A stretch of 64,000 bases of DNA from Bordetella genomosp. 1. GTDB lineage: Bacteria; Pseudomonadota; Gammaproteobacteria; Burkholderiales; Burkholderiaceae_B. The translations under genes were made by a program, and so were the position numbers. The stretch spans positions 186,001 through 250,000 of the forward strand of contig NZ_NEVL01000003.1 of assembly GCF_002261335.1 (NCBI RefSeq), given 5' to 3'. Each line of letters starts with the position of its first letter. Positions within the stretch are counted from its first letter, which is position 1. Of the stretch, positions 35,682 to 43,944 are shown one piece after another. The notes beneath the pieces were generated by a model, which saw only the letters and a program-made list of their open reading frames with translations, was not told the origin of the DNA and searched no databases.

Positions 35682-36557
35682 TCAGCGCGCGAGGCGGGGA
35701 TTGAAGGCGTCGTTGGCCGCGTCGCCGATCAGGTTGAGGGCCAGCACGGTGGCCACGATCGACAGGCCGGGCAGCGCCGCCAGGTACCAGGCGGTGCGCA
35801 GCATCTCGCGCGCATCGCCGATCATGCTGCCCCACGACACCACGTTCGGGTCGCCCAGGCTCATGAAGGACAGCGCCGACTCCATCAGGATGGCGTTGGC
35901 CACCAGCACCGAAGTGGTCACGATGATGGGCGGCAGCGCGTTGGGCAGGATTTCGGCCAGGATGATGCGCAGGTGGCCATAGCCCTGGCTGCGGGCGGCC
36001 AGCACGAACTCCGCGTGCACGAGCGAACGGAACTCGGCGCGCACCAGGCGCGCCACCACCGGCCACGACGACACCCCGATGGCGAGCGCGATGACCCGCA
36101 CCGAAGGCTGGTAGATCGCCACCAGCACGATGACCAGCAGGAACGCGGGCACCGTCTGGAACAGCTCCGTGACGCGCAGCAGGACGCGTTCGGTCCAGCC
36201 GCCGAAATAGCCGGCCGCCGCGCCCACGGTCACGCCGATGCCGAGCGCCAGCGCGGCCGCCGTGAGCCCCACCAGCAGCGACACGCGCGCGCCGTGGGCG
36301 AGGCCCGCCGCCACGTCGCGGCCCATGGTGTCGGTGCCCAGCGGGAAGGCCGGGTCCTGGCCGGGCCAGGACAGGGGCGTGCCCACCATGTCGAGCGGAT
36401 CGCCGGGATAGAGCCAGGGCGCGGCCAGCGCGGCGGCGGCCACCAGGAGCAGCAGGGCCAGGCCCGTCAGCCCGGCCGGGTTCAACACATATCGGCCCAG
36501 CGCATGGGCGCGCCAGGCATGGGCGCGCGGCAGCGCGGGTGAAGCAAGCATCGTCAT
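35682..36557 (-). CDS. peptide ABC transporter permease (DppC/GsiD type)
   Basis: 291 aa. The N-terminal OppC-like segment (NPAGLTGLALLLLVAAAALA) and five further membrane helices are visible. The loop GTDTMGRDVAAGLAHGARVS is the classic DppC/OppC motif, and the EAA cytoplasmic loop reads VLAARSQGYGHLRIILAEIL. It pairs with the DppB-type permease encoded 21 bp upstream to form the membrane channel. Starts at 36557 or six bases later are equivalent; neither has a strong ribosome site. Confidence 0.92.
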   Translation of the reverse strand: MTMLASPALPRAHAWRAHALGRYVLNPAGLTGLALLLLVAAAALAAPWLYPGDPLDMVGTPLSWPGQDPAFPLGTDTMGRDVAAGLAHGARVSLLVGLTAAALALGIGVTVGAAAGYFGGWTERVLLRVTELFQTVPAFLLVIVLVAIYQPSVRVIALAIGVSSWPVVARLVRAEFRSLVHAEFVLAARSQGYGHLRIILAEILPNALPPIIVTTSVLVANAILMESALSFMSLGDPNVVSWGSMIGDAREMLRTAWYLAALPGLSIVATVLALNLIGDAANDAFNPRLAR

Positions 36558-36578
36558 GTTCAGGCAGTCCGGGAAGGT

Positions 36579-37601
36579 TCAGCGGGCGCGCACGCGCGGG
36601 TCCAGGGCGGTCTGGGCCAGGTCGACCAGGAGGTTGGCCACGATCACCAGCAGCGAAGACAGGATCAGGATGCCCATCAGCACCACGTAGTCGCGCGCGG
36701 ACACCGATTCGTAGGCGAGGCGGCCGAGACCGGGCCAGCTGAAGACGGTCTCGACCACGACCGCGCCGCCGAGCAGCGTGCCGAAGTTCAGGCCCGCCAC
36801 GGTCAGCACCGGCATGAGCGCGTTGCGCAGGATGTGGCGCAGCGTCACGGCAAGCGGCGCCACGCCCTTGGCGCGTGCCGTGCGCACGAAGTCCTGGCGG
36901 CTGACCTCCAGCATGGCCGCCCGCGTCAGGCGCGCGAAGATCGCCACGTAGAAGCCCGCCAGCGCAAGCGTGGGCAGCACCAGATGGCGCGCCACATCCA
37001 GCGCGTGGGCCCAGGCGCCGGTGTCGGCCGCGCCGATCGTGCTCACGCCGCCGGGCGGCAGCCAGCCCAGCTGCACCGACAGCACGATGATCGCCATCAG
37101 GCCGAGCCAGAATCCCGGCGTCGAATAGAGCAGCAGGGCGGCCAGCGAGAGCAGGCGGTCGGGCCAGCGGCCGACGTGGCTCGCCATCAGGGTGCCCAGC
37201 ACGATGCCGGCCAGCAGCGCGGTGCCGAGCGCCGTGGTCATCAGCAGCGCCGTGTTGCCGAGCCGGCTGCCGATGAGGTCGGCCACCGGCGTGTTGTAGC
37301 GCGGTGACACGCCCAGGTCGAGGCGTGCCAGGTGGCCCAGATAGTTGCCGAGCTGGCGCAGCACGGGCAGGTCCAGCCCGAAATGCGTGCGCACGGCCGC
37401 CATGCTTTCGGCCGTGGCCGAGCCCGATTCGGCCGCGATCACGTCCGCCGCGTCGCCGGGCACGGCCTGCATCAGGAAGAAGCTCAGGAGGATCACGCCG
37501 GCCACGGTGGGCAGCGCGTGCAGCACGCCACGCAGGGCGGCGCGCGGCAGCGCGAGCAGGCGGGAGGGGCACGTCGGAGTGGCGTCGGCGGACATAAGCA
37601 T
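36579..37601 (-). CDS. peptide ABC transporter permease (DppB/GsiC type)
   Basis: 340 aa, about 25 residues longer than usual at the N-terminus (MLMSADATPTCPSRLLALPR), so a later start is possible. The DppB pattern is present: VILLSFFLMQAVPGDAADV, GRWPDRLLSLAALLLYSTPG, the EAA loop VRTARAKGVAPLAVTLRHIL, and EVLFSWPGLG-like VFSWPGLGRLAYESV near the end. It is the first gene of the transporter unit and divergent from the thiol/amino-acid block at 37875. Confidence 0.92.
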   Translation of the reverse strand: MLMSADATPTCPSRLLALPRAALRGVLHALPTVAGVILLSFFLMQAVPGDAADVIAAESGSATAESMAAVRTHFGLDLPVLRQLGNYLGHLARLDLGVSPRYNTPVADLIGSRLGNTALLMTTALGTALLAGIVLGTLMASHVGRWPDRLLSLAALLLYSTPGFWLGLMAIIVLSVQLGWLPPGGVSTIGAADTGAWAHALDVARHLVLPTLALAGFYVAIFARLTRAAMLEVSRQDFVRTARAKGVAPLAVTLRHILRNALMPVLTVAGLNFGTLLGGAVVVETVFSWPGLGRLAYESVSARDYVVLMGILILSSLLVIVANLLVDLAQTALDPRVRAR

Positions 37602-37874
37602 CCAGGGCGAAGGACAGGGGAGCGAAGGGCGATCGTAGAAGCGCGCCGGCGCGCAGGGCTACGAAGCAAAGCGCATATGCAAAGTCGGAAGCGTGGGGGT
37701 TGGCCGTCCGGCCGGGGCGGGGCGCTCGCGGTGGCGGCGGGCGGCGGGGGCGGCGGGCCGTGCGCGGCGGCCGGAGCCGCGCATATCCATAGTTGAAAGC
37801 CTTCTTTGTCGCCGTGCTGGACGCCTTGCACGATGTGCGCACTCTCCCGTTTTCTCCCCCGAGGTATCGCACTC
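37602..37874. promoter_or_regulatory. divergent promoter region with repeated GCGCATAT motif
   Basis: 273 bp between the peptide importer and the first binding protein. GCGCATAT occurs at 37671-37678 and again at 37779-37786. The second copy runs into CCATAG, giving TATGGATA on the minus strand (37784-37791). The same elements occur upstream of the cupin-rhodanese gene (61987-61999), and TATGGTTA before the VOC/CysB-like genes (45213-45220). A CysB-type site is possible but unproven. Confidence 0.4.
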
Positions 37875-38738
37875 ATGGCAAAACAAGAACCCACCCGCCG
37901 CCTGGCCCGATTCGCGCGCCGCTTCGCATTGCGCAGCGGTGCGGCGCTCGGCCTGTTGGTCTGCATGGGCCTGGCGCACGCGGACGCGACGCAGGACAAG
38001 ATTCGCGAAAAGGGCAAGGTCACGATCGGCGTGCTCGTCAACGGCGGCGTGTTCGGCTCGATCGATCCGGCCACGCAGCAGCTGGTGGGCTGGAACCCCG
38101 AGCTGGCGCGCAAGCTGGGCGAGGGCCTGGGCGTGCCGGTCGAGCTGGTACAGGTGCAGACCGCCACGCGCGTGCAATTCCTGCTCTCGGGCAAGGTCGA
38201 TCTGCTCATCGCATCGATGGAGCTCAATCCCGAGCGCGCGGAGAGCCTGGGCTATGCGCCCACGCCTTTCTATCGGGTGGGGGGTGCGGCCGCCACGCGC
38301 AAGAACAGCGGCATCAAGACCTGGGAAGACCTGCGCGGCAAGCCGGTATGCGTGTCGCAGGGTTCGAGCTTCGCCAAGCCGCTGGCCAATGACTACGGCG
38401 CCCAGGTCAAGGGCTACAAGAGCTCCTCGGACTCGCTGCTCGCGCTCAAGGGCGGCCTGTGCGTGGCCGCCGTGCACGACTCGACGCTCATCCATCCGCT
38501 GCTCAGGAGCAACCCGGAATGGGCCGACTATCACGCGCCCATCGCCAGCGAGATCCTGCCGGCCGATTCGGTGGTCTGGACCCGCAAGGGCGAGGCCGAC
38601 ACCATTGCGGCGGTCGACAAAGTGATCCGCGACTGGCATCGCACCGGCTGGCTGATCGAGACCGAGAAGCGGGTCGGCATCACGCCGCCCAATCCGGTGC
38701 TGCCCCAGTTGCACGACCAGGTCGTGAAGGGCAGCTGA
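37875..38738 (+). CDS. amino-acid ABC transporter binding protein (family 3), copy 1
   Basis: 287 aa with a Sec signal peptide (RSGAALGLLVCMGLAHA, cleavage after AHA). The mature protein is a family 3 polar amino-acid binding protein: DKIREKGKVTIGVLVNGGVF, VQTATRVQFLLSGKVDLLIA, and the hinge block LRGKPVCVSQGSSFAKPLAN. The canonical Arg of amino-acid binders is present as TRVQF. A GAGG lies about ten bases before ATG 37875. It is paralogous to the next gene, two bases downstream, and feeds the permease/ATPase genes at 40913-43272. Confidence 0.92.
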   Translation: MAKQEPTRRLARFARRFALRSGAALGLLVCMGLAHADATQDKIREKGKVTIGVLVNGGVFGSIDPATQQLVGWNPELARKLGEGLGVPVELVQVQTATRVQFLLSGKVDLLIASMELNPERAESLGYAPTPFYRVGGAAATRKNSGIKTWEDLRGKPVCVSQGSSFAKPLANDYGAQVKGYKSSSDSLLALKGGLCVAAVHDSTLIHPLLRSNPEWADYHAPIASEILPADSVVWTRKGEADTIAAVDKVIRDWHRTGWLIETEKRVGITPPNPVLPQLHDQVVKGS

Positions 38739-38740
38739 CC

Positions 38741-39613
38741 ATGGACCGCAGAACAGGCATGATCCGGCGCGCCGCGGGTGCGGCCGTCTTGCTGGCCCTG
38801 CTGGGCCACGGCACGGCGTGGGCCGATGCCACGCTGGAGAAGATCAAGCAGCGCGGCAAGCTGGTGGTGGGCGTGGACGGCGCGAGCCCGCCGTTCGGCG
38901 TGCTCGACCCGGCGACCGGCAAGGTCGGCGGCTTCCAGGCCGAGCTGGGCCAGGACATCGCGCGCCGGCTCGGCGTGCAGCTCGAGACGGTGCCCGTGAC
39001 GGCATCGACGCGCGTGCAGTTCCTGCAGGCGGGCAAGGTCGACCTGCTGATCGCCAATATCCAGTGGACCCAGGAGCGCAGCGAGATCCTGAGCTACGCG
39101 CCCACGCCCTACAACCTCGTGGGCGGCGCGGCGATGGTCTCGAAGAAGAGCGGCATCACGCGCTGGGAAGACCTGCGCGGCAAGGTGGCCTGCGTCTCGC
39201 AGGGCAGCAACTATGCCAAGCCGCTGCAGGAAACCTATGGCGCCGTGGTCAAGGGGCTGCGCAACATTCCCGAGTCGCTGCTGGCGCTCAAGGGCGGCAC
39301 CTGCGACGCGTCGGTGCACATCCAGCCCGCGCTCTATGAAGTGCTGCACGGCAAGAGCGCCGGGGAGTGGACCGCCTTCGCGCTGGCCACGCCCGACCAG
39401 CTGATCCCGTCGCCCACCGTGATCTGGACGCGCCGCGGCGAGGCCGACACGCGCGCCTACGTCGACAACGTGATCCGCGACTGGCATCGCAGCGGCCTGC
39501 TGGTGAGCGAGGCCGAGAAATGGGGCGTGCCCGCCGACTACCTGCGCCAGTCGCGCGACAAGGCGCAGAAGGGCGAGTTCGACGCCGCCCCGCCCGAAAC
39601 GCCCAATCCCTGA
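38741..39613 (+). CDS. amino-acid ABC transporter binding protein (family 3), copy 2
   Basis: 290 aa, signal peptide AAVLLALLGHGTAWADA. It mirrors copy 1 block by block (EKIKQRGKLVVGVDGASPPF, VTASTRVQFLQAGKVDLLIA, LRGKVACVSQGSNYAKPLQE), so the pair arose by tandem duplication. The divergence suggests two substrate ranges on one channel. The ATG is two bases after the previous stop, with GAAGG upstream. Both proteins keep Cys in the VCVSQG/ACVSQG strand. Confidence 0.92.
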   Translation: MDRRTGMIRRAAGAAVLLALLGHGTAWADATLEKIKQRGKLVVGVDGASPPFGVLDPATGKVGGFQAELGQDIARRLGVQLETVPVTASTRVQFLQAGKVDLLIANIQWTQERSEILSYAPTPYNLVGGAAMVSKKSGITRWEDLRGKVACVSQGSNYAKPLQETYGAVVKGLRNIPESLLALKGGTCDASVHIQPALYEVLHGKSAGEWTAFALATPDQLIPSPTVIWTRRGEADTRAYVDNVIRDWHRSGLLVSEAEKWGVPADYLRQSRDKAQKGEFDAAPPETPNP

Positions 39614-39656
39614 CCGCGGCCCCGCGCCGCACCGCCATTCATCCGGAGCCCGCATC

Positions 39657-40916
39657 ATGACCGCAAGCCTGTTTCCCGCTTTGCTATCCGCCCGCGCCCG
39701 TGCCGCCGAGGTTTCGCCCATCGCGGCCGCGAGCGCGCAGGCCGCGCGGCTGCGCGCCGAGGGCCGTTCGATCGTGACGCTGACGGCCGGCGAGCCCGAC
39801 TTCGATACCCCGCCCGCGCTCAAGCAGGCGGCGCTGGCCGCGATCGCGGCCGGGCAGACCAAGTACACGCCCACCGCCGGCACCTGGGCCCTGCGCGAGG
39901 CGGTGGCCCGCGACTACGGCGCGCGCCACGACCTGCGGGTGGAGGCGCGCGAAGTGCTGGTCTCGAATGGCGGCAAGCAGATCATCTACCTCGCGTTCAA
40001 CGCCACGCTGGACGCGGGCGACGAGGTGATCGTGCCCGCGCCCTACTGGCCGACGTTTCCGGACAGCGTGCGCATCAACGGCGGGGTGCCGGTGATCGTG
40101 CCGACCCGCGCCGAAGACGGCTTCAAGCTCACGCCGGCCGGTCTGCGGCAGGCGATCGGCCCGCGCACCCGGTGGCTGATCCTGAATTCCCCCGCCAATC
40201 CCACCGGCGCGGTCTACAGCGCCGCCGAGCTCGCCGCGCTGGCGGCCGTGCTGCGCCAGCATCCCGACGTCCTGGTGCTGTGGGACGAGCTTTACGAGCA
40301 GGTCTGGTTCGGCGAGGCGCCGGCCCACTGGCTGAGCGTGGCGCCCGATTTCCAGGGCCGCACGCTGCTGGTCAATGGGGTGTCCAAGGCCTATGCCATG
40401 ACCGGCTGGCGCATCGGCTGGGGCACCGGTCCGGCCGGCCTGATCGATGCGCTGGAGGCGATCCAGTCGCAGGTGTCGTCCGGCCCGAGCTCGGTCGGCC
40501 AGGCGGTGGCGCTGGCGGCGCTCGAAGGCGCGGCCGACGCGTTCGTGGTGGAGGCCCGTTCGGCCTACGCGCGCCGGGCCCGCCTCATCGTGGAGGGCCT
40601 CTCGACGGTGCAGGGCCTCACGGTGCACGCGCCGGCCGGCTCGTTCTTCGCCTGGATCGGCGTAGCCGGCCTGATCGGCACCCACCGCCCGGACGGCGCG
40701 GAGATCCGCGACGACGCCGACGTGGTGCGCTGGCTGCTCGACGCCGAGGGCGTGGCGGTGGTGCATGGCGCCGCCTACGGCCTGTCGCCCTATCTGCGGC
40801 TCTCGTTCGCCACCTCCGATGCCCAGATCGAGCTGGCGGTGGAGCGCATCGGCCGCGCGGTGCGGGCGCTGCGGCCCGCGCCTCGCGTGACGCGGGTGGC
40901 CGAGGAGGCCGCATGA
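39657..40916 (+). CDS. PLP-dependent aminotransferase, class I/II (AspC-like)
   Basis: 419 aa. Fold type I aminotransferase with the expected blocks: LTAGEPDFDTPPALKQAALA near residue 42, TKYTPTAGTWALREAV, PYWPTFPDSVRINGG, NSPANPTGAVYS, the cofactor Asp-x-x-Tyr in LWDELYEQVWF, the PLP lysine in NGVSKAYAMTGWRIGWG, and the substrate-binding Arg in YLRLSFATS. It lies between the binding-protein pair and the permeases. It therefore probably deaminates the imported amino acid, possibly a sulfur amino acid to its keto acid, but specificity cannot be read from sequence. The stop overlaps the permease start (ATGA). Confidence 0.9.
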   Translation: MTASLFPALLSARARAAEVSPIAAASAQAARLRAEGRSIVTLTAGEPDFDTPPALKQAALAAIAAGQTKYTPTAGTWALREAVARDYGARHDLRVEAREVLVSNGGKQIIYLAFNATLDAGDEVIVPAPYWPTFPDSVRINGGVPVIVPTRAEDGFKLTPAGLRQAIGPRTRWLILNSPANPTGAVYSAAELAALAAVLRQHPDVLVLWDELYEQVWFGEAPAHWLSVAPDFQGRTLLVNGVSKAYAMTGWRIGWGTGPAGLIDALEAIQSQVSSGPSSVGQAVALAALEGAADAFVVEARSAYARRARLIVEGLSTVQGLTVHAPAGSFFAWIGVAGLIGTHRPDGAEIRDDADVVRWLLDAEGVAVVHGAAYGLSPYLRLSFATSDAQIELAVERIGRAVRALRPAPRVTRVAEEAA

Positions 40917-41650
40917 CGCAGGGCTGGCTCGAACAAGGCGTGGCCTGGCTGCGCCCGCTGGGGCTGAACTACGCCTTCGTGCTGGACGCGGGCGAACGTG
41001 CCGCGTTCGGCCGCGGCCTGTGGGTGACGCTGCAGCTGTGCCTGGTGTCGATTCCGGTGAGCCTGCTGTTCGGCGTGCTGATCGCCGCCGGCCTCACCAG
41101 CGGGCGGGCCTGGCTGGCGCGCCCGCTCTCGGCCTTCGTCGAGCTGACCCGCAACACGCCCACGCTGGTGCAGCTCTATTGCGCCTTCCTGGTGCTCAAC
41201 ATGCTGATCTCGCAGAAGCTGGAAGGCGGCAATCCCGTCACGCCCTTCATGTGGGTGGTGCTGGTGGTGGCGTTGCACAAGGCCGTGTTCCATGCCGAGG
41301 CGCTGCGCGCCGGCATCGAGGCCGTGCCGGGCGTCACGCTGGAGGCGGCGCGCTCGCTGGCGTTCAGCCGCGGCGAGATCCTGTTGCGCGTGCAACTGCC
41401 GCTGGCGTGCCGCTTCGCGCTGCCGGCCCTGGTCAACAACCTGGTGGACCTGGTCAAGATGACCGCGATCGCCTCCGCCATCGCCGTGGGCGACGTGACC
41501 TACGAATCGATCATGATCTGATCGCAGCGCGACAACGTGCTGGAGCTGCTGCTGCTGATCCTGCTGTACTTCGGCCTGCTGACCTGGCTGGTGAGCCTGG
41601 CGGGCCGCTGGCTCGAAGACCGCCTGAGGATGCCCGGCTATGGCCAGTGA
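40913..41650 (+). pseudogene. polar amino-acid ABC permease 1, interrupted by in-frame TGA
   Basis: A HisQ/GlnP-type permease of 245 codons whose reading frame holds a TGA at 41519-41521. Before it are 202 residues with intact membrane helices, VELTRNTPTLVQLYCAFLVL and the EAA loop LEAARSLAFSRGEILLRVQL. After the TGA the same frame goes on as SQRDNVLELLLLILLYFGLL, clearly the last membrane helix of this family, and ends at 41648-41650 overlapping the next permease by 11 bases. TGA most simply replaces TGG (Trp). The product would lack its final helix, so importer function is doubtful unless the stop is an error or read through. GAGGAGG precedes the ATG. Confidence 0.75.
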
Positions 41651-42470
41651 TACCACGCTCACGCTGCCGCGCGGGCGCCGTGCCGGCTCCGCGGTCGCGC
41701 GCGCCACGACCGCGATACTGCGCGACGGCTGGGTGCAGCTGCTGCTGGTGCTGCTCGCCCTCAATGCCTGGTGGTATCTCGCCGGCACGGCGCCGGTGGC
41801 GGTCGAACGCCTGTGGTTCTGGTGGCCGGCGCTGCTGCGCGGCCTGGGCACGAACATCCAGATCAGTGTGCTGGCCATGGCGCTGGGCACCGTGCTCGGC
41901 CTGGTGGTGGGGGCGCTGTCGCTGTCGCCGCTGCCGCTGTTGCGGCGGCTCACGCGCGTCTACGTGCTGGCCTTTCGCAACGCGCCGATCCTGGTGCTGG
42001 TGTACTTCACCACCTACGTGTTCCCGTTCGAGATCGGCATCGCGCACTGGGTGGTGCCGTTCCCGGACTGGATCAAGGTCGTGATCGGCCTCGGGCTGCC
42101 GGCCTCGGCCAACGTGGCGGAGATCTTCCGCGGCGCGGTGCAGTCGATTCCGAGCGCGCAGTGGGAAGCCGCGCATTCGCTCGGGTTCGCGCGCACGCAG
42201 ATCTTCCGCATGGTGATCCTGCCGCAGTGCCTGCGTCGCATGCTGCCGCCCTGGATGAACCTGTACGCCAGCATCACCATGAGCACCGCGCTGGCCTCGC
42301 TGGTTGGCGTGCACGACCTGGTCGACACGGCCACGGTGGCGAGCAACACGGTGGCGCGGACCGACTTCACCATCCTCATCTACCTCACGCTGTTGGCGCT
42401 GTTCTTTGCCTACTGCTATCCCATCGCGCGGCTGACGCGTTACCTGGAGCGGCGCCATGCCCGAATCTGA
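41640..42470 (+). CDS. polar amino-acid ABC transporter permease 2 (HisM/GlnP type)
   Basis: 276 aa with about five membrane helices. The N-terminal helix (VQLLLVLLALNAWWYL) is followed by the family helix GLGTNIQISVLAMALGTVLG, the motif FRNAPILVLVYFTTYV, and the EAA loop WEAAHSLGFARTQIFRMVIL. It would form a heterodimer with permease 1. Its start lies inside the last codons of permease 1, so efficient translation may have depended on ribosomes finishing that gene; the TGA there could lower its expression. The stop overlaps the ATPase gene by 14 bases. Confidence 0.93.
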   Translation: MASDTTLTLPRGRRAGSAVARATTAILRDGWVQLLLVLLALNAWWYLAGTAPVAVERLWFWWPALLRGLGTNIQISVLAMALGTVLGLVVGALSLSPLPLLRRLTRVYVLAFRNAPILVLVYFTTYVFPFEIGIAHWVVPFPDWIKVVIGLGLPASANVAEIFRGAVQSIPSAQWEAAHSLGFARTQIFRMVILPQCLRRMLPPWMNLYASITMSTALASLVGVHDLVDTATVASNTVARTDFTILIYLTLLALFFAYCYPIARLTRYLERRHARI

Positions 42471-43272
42471 AGCCCTCGTGCGGCTGTCGAACGTACACCT
42501 GGCCTTTGGCGAGAACGCCGTGCTCGACGGCATCGACATCACGGTGCGCCAGGGCGAGGCGGTGTCCATCATCGGCCCGTCCGGCTCCGGCAAGTCCACC
42601 ATCCTGCGCTGCATCACCGGCCTGTTGCGCCCGCAACAGGGCGAGATCCGGGTCGGCGACGTGGACGTGCACGCGCTGCGGCGCGAGAGCGAGTTCATCG
42701 CGCTGCGCAAGCGCGTGGGCTTCGTGTTCCAGCAGTACAACCTGTTCCCGCACATGAGCGTGCTGGAGAACCTGGTCGCGGCACCGGTCAAGGTGGCCGG
42801 CGTGCCGCGCCAGCAGGCGGTGCGGCGCGCGCGCGAACTGCTGGCGCGCGTGCGCATGGAGCACAAGGCCGACGCCTATCCGGGCGAGCTGTCCGGCGGG
42901 CAGCAGCAGCGCGTGGCCATCGCACGCGCGCTGGCGCTCGCGCCGCAACTGATCCTGTTCGACGAGGTCACCTCGGCGCTGGATCCTGAAATGGTGGGCG
43001 AAGTGCTGACCGTGATCCGCGACCTGGTCGACGACGGCCTGACCTGCGTGCTCGTCACGCACGAGATGCGCTTCGCCGAAGAGGTCAGCGACACGGTGTA
43101 TTTCACCGAGGCCGGCCGCATCGTGGAATCCGGGCCGCCCGAGACCCTGTTCTGCGCGGCGCGCAGCGACCGTACCCGCGCCTTTCTGCAGCGCGCCAGC
43201 GGCAGCGCCGCGCCGCGCCGCATCGACCCCTACACCCGCTACACCTTCGATCCCCTGCAACTGGCGGTCTGA
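42457..43272 (+). CDS. polar amino-acid ABC transporter ATPase (GlnQ/HisP type)
   Basis: 271 aa. Walker A is GPSGSGKST near residue 45, the Q-loop FVFQQYNLFPHMSVLENL, the signature LSGGQQQRVAIARAL, Walker B LILFDEVTSALDPE and the switch His in VLVTHEMRFA. VTSALDPE and the EV(S/A)D...F phrase are typical of the polar amino-acid subfamily. It starts within the end of permease 2 and closes the transporter set; the cupin gene follows after 27 bp. Confidence 0.95.
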   Translation: MPESEALVRLSNVHLAFGENAVLDGIDITVRQGEAVSIIGPSGSGKSTILRCITGLLRPQQGEIRVGDVDVHALRRESEFIALRKRVGFVFQQYNLFPHMSVLENLVAAPVKVAGVPRQQAVRRARELLARVRMEHKADAYPGELSGGQQQRVAIARALALAPQLILFDEVTSALDPEMVGEVLTVIRDLVDDGLTCVLVTHEMRFAEEVSDTVYFTEAGRIVESGPPETLFCAARSDRTRAFLQRASGSAAPRRIDPYTRYTFDPLQLAV

Positions 43273-43299
43273 CCGCCAGCCGACTACGAGGAGCCTTGC

Positions 43300-43944
43300 A
43301 TGACCTCAGCACAGCATGCCCCCGCGCCCAGCGCGCGCCGCGCCAGCATCGACGCGGCGCTCGACGACATCCGCCTGATCCTGGCCGCGCAGGCGGTCGA
43401 GGGCGGACCGCTCAATCGCGTGACGCTGGCGCGCGTGTCGCTGCGCCTGGAAGCGCTGGCGGCCGAGCGCCACCTGTTTCCCGACGCGGACTTCCCGCCG
43501 CCGGCGCCGGGCGACGCCCAGTCGTCGGTGCGCTACCGCCTCAATCCCGACGACGGCGACGACGACCTCGCGCTGTACCTCAACGCCATCAACCCCGGCA
43601 AGACGACGGTGCCGCACAACCACACCACCTGGGCCGTGATCGTGGCGCTGTCGGGCGCCGAGCTCAACCGGGTCTATCGCCGCACCGACGACGGCGGCCA
43701 GCCCGGCCATGCGCGCATCGAACAGGTGCGCGAGGTGGTGGTGGCGCCGGGCCAGGCGATTGCGTTCCTGCCCGAGGACATCCACAGCATCCATGTGGAC
43801 GACGGCGCGCCGACGCTGCACTTCCACCTGTACGGCCGCCCGCTCGAGACCCTGTCGGGCCGGATCGGCATCCAGCCCGACACGGGCGCCATCATCAACT
43901 ACAACGCCAGCCAGATGAGCCCGAGCGTGGAGATCCGAGCATGA
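43300..43944 (+). CDS. thiol dioxygenase-like cupin (cysteine/3-mercaptopropionate dioxygenase family)
   Basis: 214 aa. A cupin with the iron-binding pattern of bacterial thiol dioxygenases: VPHNHTTWAVIVALSGAELN supplies two His near residue 104 and a Glu, and LHFHLYGRPLETLSGR the third His near 175. These enzymes oxidise cysteine or a mercapto acid to the sulfinate with O2. HxHxTW resembles the mercaptopropionate type more than mammalian CDO. GAGGAG precedes the ATG. The gene overlaps the C-S lyase gene (ATGA). It is homologous to the N-terminal domain of the fusion protein at 62081. Confidence 0.82.
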   Translation: MTSAQHAPAPSARRASIDAALDDIRLILAAQAVEGGPLNRVTLARVSLRLEALAAERHLFPDADFPPPAPGDAQSSVRYRLNPDDGDDDLALYLNAINPGKTTVPHNHTTWAVIVALSGAELNRVYRRTDDGGQPGHARIEQVREVVVAPGQAIAFLPEDIHSIHVDDGAPTLHFHLYGRPLETLSGRIGIQPDTGAIINYNASQMSPSVEIRA

